A stretch of DNA of 64,000 nt from Eonycteris spelaea (Eukaryota; Chordata; Mammalia; Chiroptera; Pteropodidae). Under the pieces are notes generated by a model. That model worked only from the letters and a program-made list of their open reading frames with translations. It had not been told where the DNA came from and ran no database searches. How positions within the stretch are numbered: the stretch's first letter is position 1; each line of letters opens with the position of its first letter. Made by a program: the position numbers and the translations under genes. This document shows, in pieces, positions 47,011-58,644 of this stretch. The stretch covers positions 5,296,501 to 5,360,500 of the forward strand of contig PUFA01000034.1 in assembly GCA_003508835.1 (NCBI GenBank), in the 5' to 3' direction.

Positions 47011-47440
47011 ATTTCTTCAAAACTATTTGTTAACATGGCACTTTTTCTCACAAGATCATAGAGTGTCAATTCTGTAAATACATTCAATGGCCTCATGAAT
47101 TTTGCCAACTCTCCCTTTAATTCTTTGATTTTCGAATACTCCTGCTAAGGACCTCTCATGTCATCATCCTCATCGATTTTCTCTTCTTCCAGTATTAACT
47201 GATTTCGCTCTGCCACACTCTCCTTCAGTGATGGTTTGACATGTGATAAAGCATTCTCCAACATCATTTTTTTCTCCTTTCTGAATTCCTACATTGTCTG
47301 CCAGATTTGCCTTTTCCATTGATTAGTGTCCCATTTAAATAAAAGTCACAGATCATTAACAGGCAGCAACCACCAAAGGTGCTGAACACTGGACAGAGAT
47401 AAACACTCAATTTAATGGAGAGGGGTCTTCAGCGGACACT
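46923..47440 (-). pseudogene. Coding-like decayed stretch, unknown family
   Basis: Read on the minus strand in one frame, 47440 down to 46923 gives a long protein-like translation broken by only three stops. After 'QHLWWLLPVNDL' and a stop come 'LLFKWDTNQWKRQIWQTM', a stop, a charged helical part including 'LSHVKPSLKESVAERNQ' and 'LILEEEKIDEDDDMRGP', a stop, then 'QEYSKIKELKGELAKFMR' and an open tail to 46923. Charge pattern and frame length look more like a lost protein than chance. A 'ctctgtccag' just upstream resembles a splice acceptor, and there is no poly(A) end, so a decayed exon or an old retrocopy are both possible. I cannot name the parent gene. Confidence 0.35.
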
Positions 47441-48110
47441 AATTATTAGCAATCAGTCCATCTGCTTTCTTATACAGTCTTGTAACTGCAGGGTCTGACT
47501 AATGAATAACAAACACACCTGTTCTTTGGAGTGGCCATTCCCAATGGCTTTAAGTTTACTAGATTTTCTACAGGAATGACACTGCTGAAAATCTTTTCCA
47601 TTTTCACAAACATTATCTGTAGATGAGCAAATTATCTAATGAGGCGATGCAGGTGCAATTGAATATTTTGAAAACTCAAACTTCTGAGAAATTTTCCACC
47701 ATAGTTAAAGTTACAGAGATCTTTCCATTTTCCAATATTACAATTGTTAGTCTATTTTTAATGCATAGGTAGTAGTTTGAATTGAATGTATGTCACAGAA
47801 AGATACCAGACCCTCCATAAGAATCAATCCCCTTCTCCTCCTTTTGTATAAGACCACAATTTTGCTCAAAGTCTTAAAGGCAAGAAGTAGGTCAATTGTA
47901 TTAAAACCATGCAATGGGTCTTCTGACTATCCGGGGTGACCAGGGTCCCAGTGCGATGGATCCAGCCTAATCCCGAGAGTCACTGAATCATTGATTTACT
48001 GTAGCGGGTCCACATGCCTGCAAGGTGGGTGAAGAAATGCTGCCATGGAAAGTTGCTTCTTTATGGAGAGTTGAAGTCAAATGTCAGAGAGATATAAACC
48101 GTCGAAGAAT
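47441..48110. other. Unique sequence
   Basis: Nothing recognised. Confidence 0.5.
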
Positions 48111-48114
48111 ACAG

Positions 48115-48480
48115 TTTAGTCATTCTTTCATTTATTTAGATATTGACCCCTTACTGTTTGCCTGATAATCTCACCTGGATGTGCAATAACACACACAAAT
48201 AAAGCCAGTCCTATCCTTATGGAGTTCAATACCAGCGGAACAGAAGGGCATAATTAAATAACATCAGAGGATATGTAGCAAATCGACACCTGTGCTCCAA
48301 AGGAAAAAGAACACGGTCTCTGGGAACATAGAACAACAAATGAACTTAAATGGGAGTGGTAAGGAAGGGCCTCTGGAGGAAGAGACCTTCCGGGCATCTG
48401 AACAGCATGGGGTGTTTGAACCACTCAGGTATGTGTCTGGAGCGCAGGAAGTAAGGAAGAGCAGAGTGAAGTATGAGACC
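48115..48480 (-). mobile_element. L2 3' end fragment, antisense
   Basis: Complement of L2: 'cattctttcatttatttaga', 'aataaagccagtcctatcct', 'tatggagttcaataccagcg', 'gtggtaaggaagggcctctg', 'gaggaagagaccttccgg'. It corresponds to the last few hundred bases of L2. The 63-codon open frame inside has no coding meaning. Confidence 0.7.
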
Positions 48481-48537
48481 TGAAAGTTACACAGGCCCAG
48501 AATATGTTAAGCCTTGGTGGCCCCTGGGTCTTCATCC

Positions 48538-48560
48538 AAAAAAAAAAAAAAAAAAAAAAA
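48538..48560 (+). repeat. A(23) homopolymer
   Basis: An uninterrupted A run. The sequence just before it ('cctgggtcttcatcc') is not a recognised SINE, so its origin is open. Confidence 0.9.
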
Positions 48561-48584
48561 GGACATTATTGAAGTTTTGCAAAC

Positions 48585-48685
48585 AAGCTAGAAGCCCTAA
48601 TTGAGATAATGCATATAAAGGAAGTAGCCTAGTGCCCGGTTGGCGTTTTAAATGTTCCATAAACAGGAGCTCTTATTGTTGCTTA
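48585..48685 (+). repeat. MIR 3' fragment (weak)
   Basis: 'attgagataatgcatataaa', 'gaagtagcctagtgcccggt' and 'gttccataaacaggagct' resemble the sense MIR 3' part. Confidence 0.45.
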
Positions 48686-48839
48686 TTAATGATAATTTCA
48701 ATATCGCAACTTGGACACAGAGGTAGGGAGGGGGAATAGAGAGCTAAGATCACGGATCACCAGAGGAGGATTATGCAAAAGCGGCAACTGTCATTAAGAT
48801 GACACTTTCAAAGTATTTCTTGAGCTTTGAGTTTGCTAC

Positions 48840-49660
48840 ACAAAGACACCCTGAAATGTATCTAACGGGTTGGCCACAGGTCATGCAGACAGAGAGAGCA
48901 ACCCAGAGGTTCGCGAAGGGCTTCTTCCTGGTCTTCGTGGAGACGTTACGATGTCCTCGACTACACTGCAGGCAAGGCGCCGCGTGGCCCATATCTGGTG
49001 CCGCGCCCTTTTCTCACTTCCAAATCGAATCCTCCTGAATTTTTGTTATTTCGATAGTTTTATTTTCCTGGTGGGCTCCATGGTCACTCTATAAATCTGG
49101 CAAAGGAATTCAGCCTCTTGGTCTTTGGTCTTTCTTACTCCCTAGGATTTACTTTAAACTGGCTTTTGGTTCTTCCCACTCCTGTCTAGCTACTTCAGCC
49201 ACCCCCAGCCTGGAGCTGCGTGTGGTTGGCCTTTTGGCCCTACTATAAGGGGGAAAATAACAGAACCCGCGTTGAAAGAACAATTAAAATGCCATCGCAA
49301 TTATCTTGCATGTATGTATTTTAATTTCGCATGGCCTTCAAAGGTCTGAAAAAAGAAGAAAGTAGGTGAAGAATGCAGTTAGTGGACAGTTCGGGCGATA
49401 AGTAGGAAATTGCTTAAGTCGATGATGGACGCTGCACATCCGTGCTGATTAATTTCGCTAGATAATTTGTCGATTCTCGCTGTTGCCTCGCTTCAGTGCA
49501 CAGTCATGGGAGAAACGAATCTGCGAGCGTGGTGTCCATTCCCCTGCGTGATTTCTGACCTTTTGCAGGCACATCCATCATGATCAGCTTCACTAAGGCG
49601 GGCAAGCTGTTGCGCCCCTGGCATTGCCACATCGGCCCTGTGCATTTTGCAACAGGCTGA
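48840..49660. promoter_or_regulatory. CpG-retaining segment, candidate enhancer
   Basis: Roughly 35 CpGs in about 800 bases of only moderate GC, in two clusters: 48909-49055 (for example 'ggcgccgcgtggcccatat') and 49265-49640 ('ttcgctagataatttgtcga', 'tctcgctgttgcctcgcttc'). The flanks are nearly free of CpG. CpG decays quickly when methylated in the germ line, so this suggests an unmethylated or constrained element. No exon, repeat or long conserved frame explains it. Open frames at 48799-49094 are short and domain-free. The function is inference. Confidence 0.4.
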
Positions 49661-50550
49661 TCACCATGCCTTTATAAGAATCAACACTGTTTAAAATTTG
49701 GTTCCTTGTTTTTCTTGGTAACTTTCCTTTTAAGAACCGTAGATTTTCAACCTAAACAACTGTGCTCTCCTGCAGCTGTCTAAATTGTCTGTAAAATATT
49801 TCAGCCCAGGGGTTTATTTCTAAGCCTCTCTAATGAAGGCTTTCCTAGCAATTGTGAAACAGTCCCACCCAAATTCCAGGGCTCTCTGCAGGCCAATCTG
49901 CCCTTAGGTACATATTCTGCTCTCTTGCTTTCTCCCACTGCCTTCTCCCCCAAATAATACCTCTTTTACCCCCGTATTTATAGGCCAAAGTAATAGAAGC
50001 ACCTGCAATAAGGCAAAAAGAATCCCTCTGAAAGTGATTTCTATAAAAAACAAATATACAAAGAATGACAGGTGTTCTGTTGTTAATTATCTAGCTGTTT
50101 CATTCTATTCCTATCAAGGTCTGCTTTCTTTGAAACTGAGTAGAAAACCCTGAAATATTCAGATATATATTCAGTCCTTCAGATCATTCAGATATTCTTT
50201 TCCTATGATATCCAATACACAATTCTTTGGGAACATGTAATTTACTTCTGGTGCTGTGTAGGCCGTCCTTTGTAATGAATGAAAACAATCACAAGGCATG
50301 GAATTGGAAGATTCGGGTTTAAGATCATATGCTTTGATATATTGTGTGTGGCTTAGGCAAAGTGAATTAACTATATATTAATGTTTCCTGACCCAGTTCT
50401 CATAATTTGTATGCAGAAGAAAAATAGGCAACCTGTGTGAAAATATTCACTTTATAAGAGTAGTACTCAAATGTTATTTTCCTGGTGGGCTCCTTAATCT
50501 CTTAAATATTTTACTACCTTTATCTCTTAAATATTTTACTTTTATATGTT
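49661..50550. other. Unique sequence
   Basis: No family recognised. It contains a 20-base near-duplicate, 'aatctcttaaatattttact' at 50496-50515 and 'tatctcttaaatattttact' at 50521-50540. Confidence 0.5.
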
Positions 50551-50554
50551 GCTT

Positions 50555-50655
50555 TTTTGTCACTCTCCTCCAATAGACACAAATTCCATGAAAGCAAGGA
50601 TCTTGTCTGCCTCATTCACTGTGGTATCTTGAGCACCGCACACAATGCTTGTTGC
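50555..50655 (+). mobile_element. L2 3' end fragment
   Basis: Sense L2: 'cactctcctccaatagacac', 'aaattccatgaaagcaagga', 'tcttgtctgcctcattcact', 'gtggtatcttgagcaccgca'. Only this block is kept. Confidence 0.75.
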
Positions 50656-50659
50656 TGTT

Positions 50660-53600
50660 TATTGAAATGATAATATACATGCAGCTTCCAACTTAGTTTT
50701 ATGATTGCTTAGAAAGGAGTCTGTCCTTTCTGCTTTTTCGGCTTACAAAGTGGCTGATGGAATGCTAACCATTGTTAGAGATCCCATTTTGATTGAGCAT
50801 TTCAGAAGAAATTAAATGCGTGTATGCTTCTAGAACATTTTGCCATAGAAACTGAGACACTCAGAAGGAAATCTGAATCAGTGACCAGAAGGGCTGGCAT
50901 ATGTAATATGATGATTTACTGATGTTAGACTTTGCAGGTATAATTTTGGCTGTAAGGATAAGTTCTGTTCTATCTATTGTGAAGAAGAATTGGACCGTTC
51001 AAGCGATCACACAGTACACATTGGGAAGACCAATGTCGTTAAAGCTTCATCATGATTCCTCTTTGTAGTTTTATCACAATCAGGATGTAGCTGCATTCCA
51101 GACGCACATGTTGGCTTCTTGGGGAAATGATAATTCAGACACTGTGAAAGTATGGATAAAAGATAGTAATCATCTCAAAGTAGGTCTTGAGGTAGGGGAA
51201 ATGTCTTGTTCTCTTAGTTGGCGTATTTTAACTTAAATCTTTCACAAAGGAAGATGTTTTCTAACCGTGGTGATTTGCTATATAGGACACATTCAGTTCC
51301 ACTCTGCCAAGAAACAAGCTAATAAACCCATAACCTGCTGAGTCTGCTCCCTGGGCTCCTACACTTTAAAGCTTTGCTTTCCCCTCTTTGTCTTTTCCAC
51401 AGAGAAGTTCTATTGTCTATTTGCAATGATGATTTGCAAAAAAATATTATGTTTACAGGATTTCTCTCAGAAATATATTGCTAGCACTTTTGAACACTTT
51501 AGAAATAAGAGAATAACTGTTCCAAGGCACTAAGCAGCCTCAACATCTTTTACATCATCTCTTTAGATGGATTTGCTCAGTTTCTGCTCCCAGTCCCCTT
51601 TTCTCAGGGACATCTAATGAGGCAACAGCATAAACCTGCTGTGTCAATGGCTCTATTGTCCTAATAATGAGACGTGTTCATCTACTCGGCCTCAGTGAAA
51701 TTCTATGCCCCGTTTCCCCTACAAAGAGTACGGTGTGATTTCCGAATACAAGTCAATATTTCTCGAATCTTGGCTATTTGGGAATCTATGGAGTTATAAA
51801 ATCTGAAATGCATATTTATATCATATTTACTTTAAGTTTTTTAGTAACATTCTCATGTGGCATAATATTGCATTGTGATTAAAAGTAGTTGCATATAGAT
51901 TGTAGATATTTAATAATCTGTGTTCCGAGTACTTTATTCTTATCATCTACCAAAAGCGAAGGATTCTTACTCTGTCTTTTTTTTTTCTCTCTCAGAAGTA
52001 GCTACCGCTGAGTGAGTGAAAAAGTTTCTTTGCTAATGTTCCAATAGAGATTCTGGTCCCTGCTCTAGAACTTGATTTCATCTTCTGAAAGCAAATGGAT
52101 TGAACAAAAGTAGCTTTAAGAACTAAATTTAACAAATTATGTCAGCAAAACCTCAATAACTGAAATTAATTTGAATGAAAAAAATACAGTTGAACACTTT
52201 AATAATGCCTAATGGTACCTGGGAAAGGCACCTATACTTAGGAATATAACTTGCATAAAAAAAGGAATGTTGCTATGCCATTTGAAAAGTCGTTTTCTCA
52301 GGTGGTCTAAATAATGGCCTTTGTAAATGAGTAGTTGCCTTATACATAGTTTATAAATTGTGCAAGGATATAATCTAGCCAGTAATATTGATTATTCCAA
52401 TATCTGAAGTGCTGCCCAAATGAAAACTTTACAACTTTTAACTAAAAATTTCCCTTCAAATATAAAAGCTTAGAAGAACACTATAAAATCTCCCTAATAG
52501 TCTTTGCTCATTGACAATGTTTTACATGTTGACTTGGCTCACTGAAAAATGCAGGTATATTTCTCTTCTGCAAGTTTAATGTCTTCAAGTATTATGATTT
52601 AGGACTTAATAGGATGATCTGCATTTTGTCTGTCTTTTTATTAATTCATTGATTTACTTGTTTTTTAGTTGAGTGAACTTGTGAGACAAAAGAAAGCAGA
52701 TATTTGATTCTTTTCTCCATTTTTGCATCATATTCTAAATGATGATTTTTAAGTTGCTTTTTTCAATTAAACTCAAGTGAAAAGTCATACAAAAAATTGA
52801 TCATTCTACCTGCCTCTCCAAGATATTGGCTTGTGCTACTCAACTTCCATTAGGATAAAAATGCTTTGTGGGGAAAGCAATTTAGATCTGGCAGGCAGGC
52901 AGCATGCATTCTGTTTGCATTCTGTATGTAAATCACTTACCTAAGCTTTTGCTGCAAAATAAAATATACAAACACAAATGACAAAGTGCCGTTATAATAA
53001 ATTTAAAACACAAAAGTTAAGGTTTAATGAGATTATCAATAAGTTGTGTTTCACACATTGTGTTTTACTTCCTGGATATTTTGATAATATGTATAGGGCA
53101 AACTTCCTCTAAAGTATGCCTGCTCCAAAAAACAGATTGTGTGCTATATCTCAAGACCATATTTTCTAAACTAAAATTCAAGAAACTTACTCTACTAAGT
53201 ATGGTTTTTTTTTTTGAAGCACAGTTCAACAAATATTCGAAATCAGATCCATTGTGAAAAATATAAGCTATATGGTCATGTTAGCGGTACATTAACCTTC
53301 AAAAAAAAGAAAACAGTTTCATTTAACTACTAAGGGTGACATCAATTATTATTATCGTTGTTCTTTTTGCTATAGCTTGCTGCTATAGTGTGAGATGTTG
53401 GTAACTAGACATCTTTCGGTCACCTAATTATCTACCTTTTCCATACAATTCCTTCAATTCTTTATGAAAAGTTTTAAGGGAATACATCAGTTCTTACTGA
53501 TTTGCTCCTCTCCTGTGGTCACAAACATTATTAGCTCTCCCTTGTGCTATCCACATGTTTCTCAACCTTTAAACCCACTGATACTATTTTCCTCCTTCTG

Positions 53601-53785
53601 TGTGTCATTCCTGACACCATCAGATAACTTTAAAGGGCCATGAGTTTAATTCATAACCACAACAAAGTTATTCATAATCCCCTTGCTGAAAATGACCTAA
53701 ACTGTAAGAAAACATTTTAAAATTTACTAAAAGAATTGAAGATACTAAAAACTTATTAGCTAAATATCAAGTTTATCAAAGATAA
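50660..53785. other. AT-rich unique sequence
   Basis: No exon, RNA gene or repeat family recognised over 3.1 kb. The 76-codon frame at 53027-53257 has no domain. Confidence 0.5.
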
Positions 53786-53789
53786 ATAG

Positions 53790-56170
53790 AACATCTTAAA
53801 AGCAGACAGAGAAAAAGACATTACTGTAAAAGCTAACAATTGACGTAACAAAAGCAACAATGAGATTCCAAAGATAATTACATGATATCTTTAATGTATG
53901 AAAGAAATAATCATCAGTTTAGAATTCGATGCTCAGTGAAAATATCTTCCAAGAATCAAAATATTTTCTTAAGACAAAAATTGGGAGTATTACTTCTTGC
54001 TAAGGAAAATGATAGAATATTGACTTCAGGCAGATGAATGGCAATCTAGATATTAGGTCTGAGATAACAAAAAAGGGGAAAAAAGAAGAAAACTTTATAT
54101 CTTTAATAAATCTAAAGAAACATTTACTTTTTAAACAATATTAGTAATGCCCTATGGGGGCTAAAAAGGATTAGAATATGTTGCAATAATAGAACTTGGG
54201 AGGTTTCCATTGGAGTTAAGGTATTCTAAGATCCTTGTATTGACCAGAAGGTCAATAAAGATGTTGATTAACTTTATAATGTGTTAAAGTAGATATAGAT
54301 ATTATATATTTTAGAATAACTACTAAATAAGTTGGAAAAGAAGGTATAACTTCTAAACTATTCAAAAAATGACAAAGCATAATTGATCTAAGTGGTACAA
54401 GAAACCAAAGAAGAGTTGGGATAAAATGAAAGTACATAAGTGATAGATATGGATCTGAATATATCAGTAGTTACGTTAAAAGTAAATGGACTAAATGTTC
54501 CCAACAAAATGTGAAGAATATTATTTGGAGTTGTTTTTTTTTAATCAAGGAAAGTAAAACATTTAAAGCATAAAATGCTAAAAAGGATGGAAAAAGATGT
54601 ACGATGGAATAGCTAACCAAAGAAAATGAATACAGCTTTATTATTATCAAGTAAAATGAAATTTAAAGCAAAAGAGCATTGCAGAAGTTAAATCTCACTG
54701 CATAATAACAAATGTTGAATAACCAGAAAAATATATCATTTTAAATTTGTATTCACATAATAAAATGGCCACAAAATTAAAACAGGAAACATTAACAGAA
54801 GTATAAAATTATCCAAAAATATCAATATGAACTTAGAAAATCTGAATATCACAAGTAACTTAACTTAATATGTATATTTAGAATACTACAACCAAACTTT
54901 GCAGAATGCATAAAACATTTACAGAAATTGGCCATTCTTAACAAATACCAAAGATCAATGTTATGCAGACCATGATAGCTGAGTAAAATATAATTCAACT
55001 AAAAATCAATAATAAAAAGTAAATTAATTTTTCTATATGAATAGATATTAAAAATGCACTTCCAAATGTGGATCAAGAAAATTATAATGAAAATTAGGAA
55101 GTCTTTTGAATTGAAGGACAATAAATATGCCACATTTCAAAACTTGTGGAATGCAGGTAAAGCTATCGTAAAAGAAAAATGTATAGCCTTAAAGGCATAC
55201 TTTTTTTTTAAAGAAAAGGTTAAAAATAATAGTAAGCATCTATCTTCTGAGATTTTAAAAAGAATAAAATAACCCCAAAGAAAGTAAAAGAAGGTAAATG
55301 ATAATAAGACCAGAAATTAATACAACATAAAGTAAGCATATGTTATAAAGGATAGACAAATCAAAAGATGGGTTTTGAAAAAGGAAATCAAATTAACAAA
55401 TCCAAGTATACTTAATTTAAAAATGAGATAACATAACCTGGGCACCAACCTAGCAAGAGAAGAAATGAAATACAATCAATCTCATTCATGATTACAGAGG
55501 AAAAAATCCCAAGCAAAATATTAACAAGCTAGGTCCCACAACATATAAAAAAATTTGATTGTTATCAAATTGAGTTGATCTCAGGAATTCAAAACTGCTT
55601 AACATTAGAAATCAATTATTATAATCCATCAAATTAATAATCTAAAAAGAGAAAAACAATATGGTTATATCAATAAATGCAAAAAGGCATTTGGTAAAAT
55701 GAGACATCTTTTCATGATTAATAGAATAAAAACACTAAAATAATATAAATAGACCAGAACTTTCTTAACCTAATACAAAAAAACAAAAAACAAAACAAAG
55801 AACCAAAAAACAAAACAATAAACATAATACATGGCAGTGTAACTTTAAGAAATTTTACATTCCTCTGGTTAACATTTCACTGAAGATTGTGACCAATGCA
55901 GTAAAGCAATAACAAGAATTAAAAGGTAAAAGGTATGGACAAGAAGAAACCCAAACTCTCAACATTTGCAGTTTATTTGTGTGTATAGAAAAGACAAAAA
56001 GAATCAACAGATAAATTATTGGAATTAATAAATGAGTTTAACATATTTGTTGAGTATAAATCAAAACATACACAAAACTACATTTTTTCATGTGAGCCAG
56101 AAATAAAAAATGAAATTAAAAATAATCATTTTATATATTATCGATAAATATAAATTTTTCAGGACTAAAT
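53790..56170 (+). mobile_element. Decayed sense L1M, ORF1/ORF2 region
   Basis: An A-rich sense strand with L1 phrases in order: 'atcttaaaagcagacagaga', 'gctcagtgaaaatatcttcc', 'tagataaaaatgga'-like runs, 'gtggaatgcaggtaaagcta', 'gccttaaaggcatac', 'gttgatctcaggaattcaaa', 'atcaataaatgcaaaaaggc', 'atttggtaaaatgagacatc' and 'ctctcaacatttgcagttta'. It runs from the spacer after ORF1 to the reverse transcriptase core. Frames are broken throughout. The 72-codon frame at 55054-55272 is an ORF2 fragment. Confidence 0.75.
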
Positions 56171-56189
56171 TTTTAAAAAGCATGAAGAC

Positions 56190-57780
56190 CTTTTCCCTCA
56201 ATTATAACTCTTAGTGAATGACATATATTGGAAGTCTTCTGTGTGGTCGTCTGTTCACACCTGCCTCTCTCTATTCAGTGTACACCAACCAGGTATCTCC
56301 TTTGATACCTCGACTGTTTCACTGCCTTTGTTCATTTCTGGCATCTTCATCCACGCAGTAAAATTGTGTTGGCTTCTAATGATGTGCCAGTGACTATGAG
56401 CAATGGAGATACAAAGGAAACTTCACTGACTCCTTCTCATTTACTTTTCCTATATTTACTGATATTATCTTTTTTATAGTTATAGTAAGTTATAGTTATG
56501 GTTATAGTTTTATAGTTATAGTTAGGTCTAGTGACTGAGATTGAGTGGAGGTAGTATAGTATTGACTTGCGTTGAAAAAAAGGACTACAGAATGCCTATA
56601 GTAAGTGTTGTATAGAAACGTAATTACAAGGTATTTGAAGAAGCTGGAATAAATGTCCATAAAGACCTATTCTCGATACTAATCTTAATATTAAAATAGT
56701 AATATTTTAATTGAGAAGCACGGAGTGTACTCTTTACCTATAGATGCCCGTAAACCTGGTTGGAAAGTTCTGAAATTCTTATCTACAAGATGTAAGTTAC
56801 CCTTGATGCATCAAAGACGTGAAACTCAATCCAAGACACAAATTCAGCATGTTACCCAAGACAGGTCTCCGAAAATACACATGCCATCTTTGAACCCCTC
56901 TCAGTTTTTTTTTTTTTTTATTGTTACAATCTCATCATCTAGCTTCTATCATTCTTTTTAAAGACAGCCTGCTGGGAGTGTGTCTTCCCCTTGAATGATC
57001 TCCTGCTTCCTCTCCACATTGGTGGGTGTTTGTAATCCCTTTATTGTGGATGTGGCCCTCTCCATCAGCCATGTGGGTAGTTGAACCAAACCCACCTACC
57101 TGCCTCTCTATTACCTTTCCCACCAGAAGTCACTCCCAGGAATCCAGGTTGGTTGTGGGGTGTGGGGCCAGGAGATTATACAGCCAAGTCATGACCACGG
57201 CTGCTTCTTTCATTCCAGCATCCCACGAGCCCCCTGTGTTCTAACCCTCAGCTCCTGACCCTAACTACAGCCTTCCTGGTTTATCACATCCCTTCCACCA
57301 AACTGTACACCGTGCTGTGTACCTTTCCCATTTTTACCATCAGATGTTACCCCTCTGTGCCCCATCCCTTCAGGCCCTTTCCAGCCTCTTCTAGTTTGAA
57401 TGACTCCAAGGCATTAATGCAGGATTTGGCATCCAAATTAGACCGGTGGCAGAAATTCTTGGTTAAGCAGAACTATCCTCATCCCCGAAATCACAAAAGA
57501 AGCATGTTTTTCTATTCCACCCTCATGGAGGCCTAGGCCTGGCAGTGTAGTTGTGACACTTCTCAGTGACTCGAGTTCAGCTTGTCTCACAACGGAAAAA
57601 GCCATCCAGCCTGGTGCAGCAGCCAGAGACACCTCCTCACGCTAGCACTTACTGCCTGCCTGCATTGCTCTTCTCTGAGGCTCAGTGTCCCCATAAAATG
57701 GGGGCACCCTAAAGAAAAACAATTCTTAAGAAGTGAGCATGGGACAAAAGAAGTGAGCATCAAGACAGCAGGACGTCTGG
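56190..57780. other. Unique sequence
   Basis: It holds a (TATAGT)n-like run at about 56477-56526 and a T(14) run near 56907. A 74-codon frame at 57312-57536 has a protein-like end ('KALMQDLASKLDRWQKFLVK') but no support from splice sites or context. The 13-mer 'aagaagtgagcat' is repeated at 57728 and 57748. Confidence 0.45.
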
Positions 57781-57784
57781 AAAG

Positions 57785-58010
57785 AACACAGACTGGGGTC
57801 AAGTTCATCTAGCTTTGCATTGCATATTGAGCCACTTGATTAATTGTGCAGCTGAGCAAATTCTTAACCTCTGAGTCTCAGCCTCATTATGAATATAACA
57901 GGCTAATAGCACCTCCTCTACTGTGATGCTATAAGGGTCTGAAGTGACAAATGAACACGTCCTATCACAGTGGCTGGGGCAGAGAGGGTGCTCAGTGAAG
58001 TGTATCTATT
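57785..58010 (+). repeat. MIR SINE remnant
   Basis: Sense MIR: 'agactggggtcaagttcatc', 'gccacttgattaattgtgca', 'gctgagcaaattcttaacct', 'ctgagtctcagcctcattat', 'gctaatagcacctcctctac' and 'cacagtggctggggcag'. Nearly complete, and followed closely by an antisense MIR. Confidence 0.8.
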
Positions 58011-58049
58011 ACTGTGGGCTAAGAATCTCACCCTTCGACAATAACAAAT

Positions 58050-58200
58050 CTTGTGAAGTAAGTATTATTAGTCCCATTTAGAGGATGAAGAAACTGAAGC
58101 TTGGGGAGATTAAGCAACTTTCCCAAGGTCAATCTAGTAAAAATGACAGTTGAGATCCAAATCCAAGTCTTGTGACTTCTAGCACATGGTAATATTTTCA
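58050..58200 (-). repeat. MIR SINE remnant, antisense
   Basis: Complement of MIR: 'tattattagtcccatttaga', 'ggatgaagaaactgaagctt', 'ggggagattaagcaactttc', 'ccaaggtcaatctagtaaaa', 'caaatccaagtcttgtgact'. Tail-to-tail with the previous MIR. Confidence 0.8.
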
Positions 58201-58540
58201 CATGATAGGGCATAAGCAATATTTAAAATTTGGACATATTTATATTAATGGCCTTTCATATTCCATATTTGTTTACTGTGTTGATATTGTTCATTCTGCT
58301 GGTTTCAAATACTGCAATTATAATTTACATGAGTTTTGTTTTGATTTAAAAAAAGACAGTCCACTTATGGTGTGTATGGATTATTTCTTGCTATCTGGTA
58401 GTCTCGCTGACATTTGAATGTCAGGACTGTAGGCTCTCATAGACAAAAGTACGGAGTTAGAATGAAAAGATGGACTTTTATCTGATAATTAAAAAGAAAC
58501 ACTAAGATTTTTGAAAAGGTGCCATTTATCGACCCTACCA
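58201..58540. other. Unique sequence
   Basis: Nothing recognised. Confidence 0.5.
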
Positions 58541-58544
58541 TATT

Positions 58545-58640
58545 TATTGGGCACTGACTAATAGGCAGGCCTTATGCTAACTATATTGCGGGGTTCAACA
58601 GTGAATCGGATGTTCTTTTTCACCTCAAGAACTAAATAAC
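58545..58640 (-). mobile_element. L2 3' end fragment, antisense
   Basis: 'atatttattgggcactgact', 'aataggcaggccttatgcta' and 'ggggttcaacagtgaatcgg' match the complement of the L2 3' end. Confidence 0.6.
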
Positions 58641-58644
58641 AAAT

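Noticed and set aside
57312..57536. Possible exon with a protein-like C-terminal part
   Set aside because: No convincing splice sites, no upstream or downstream exon, and the first half looks random. Too weak to call without a protein search.
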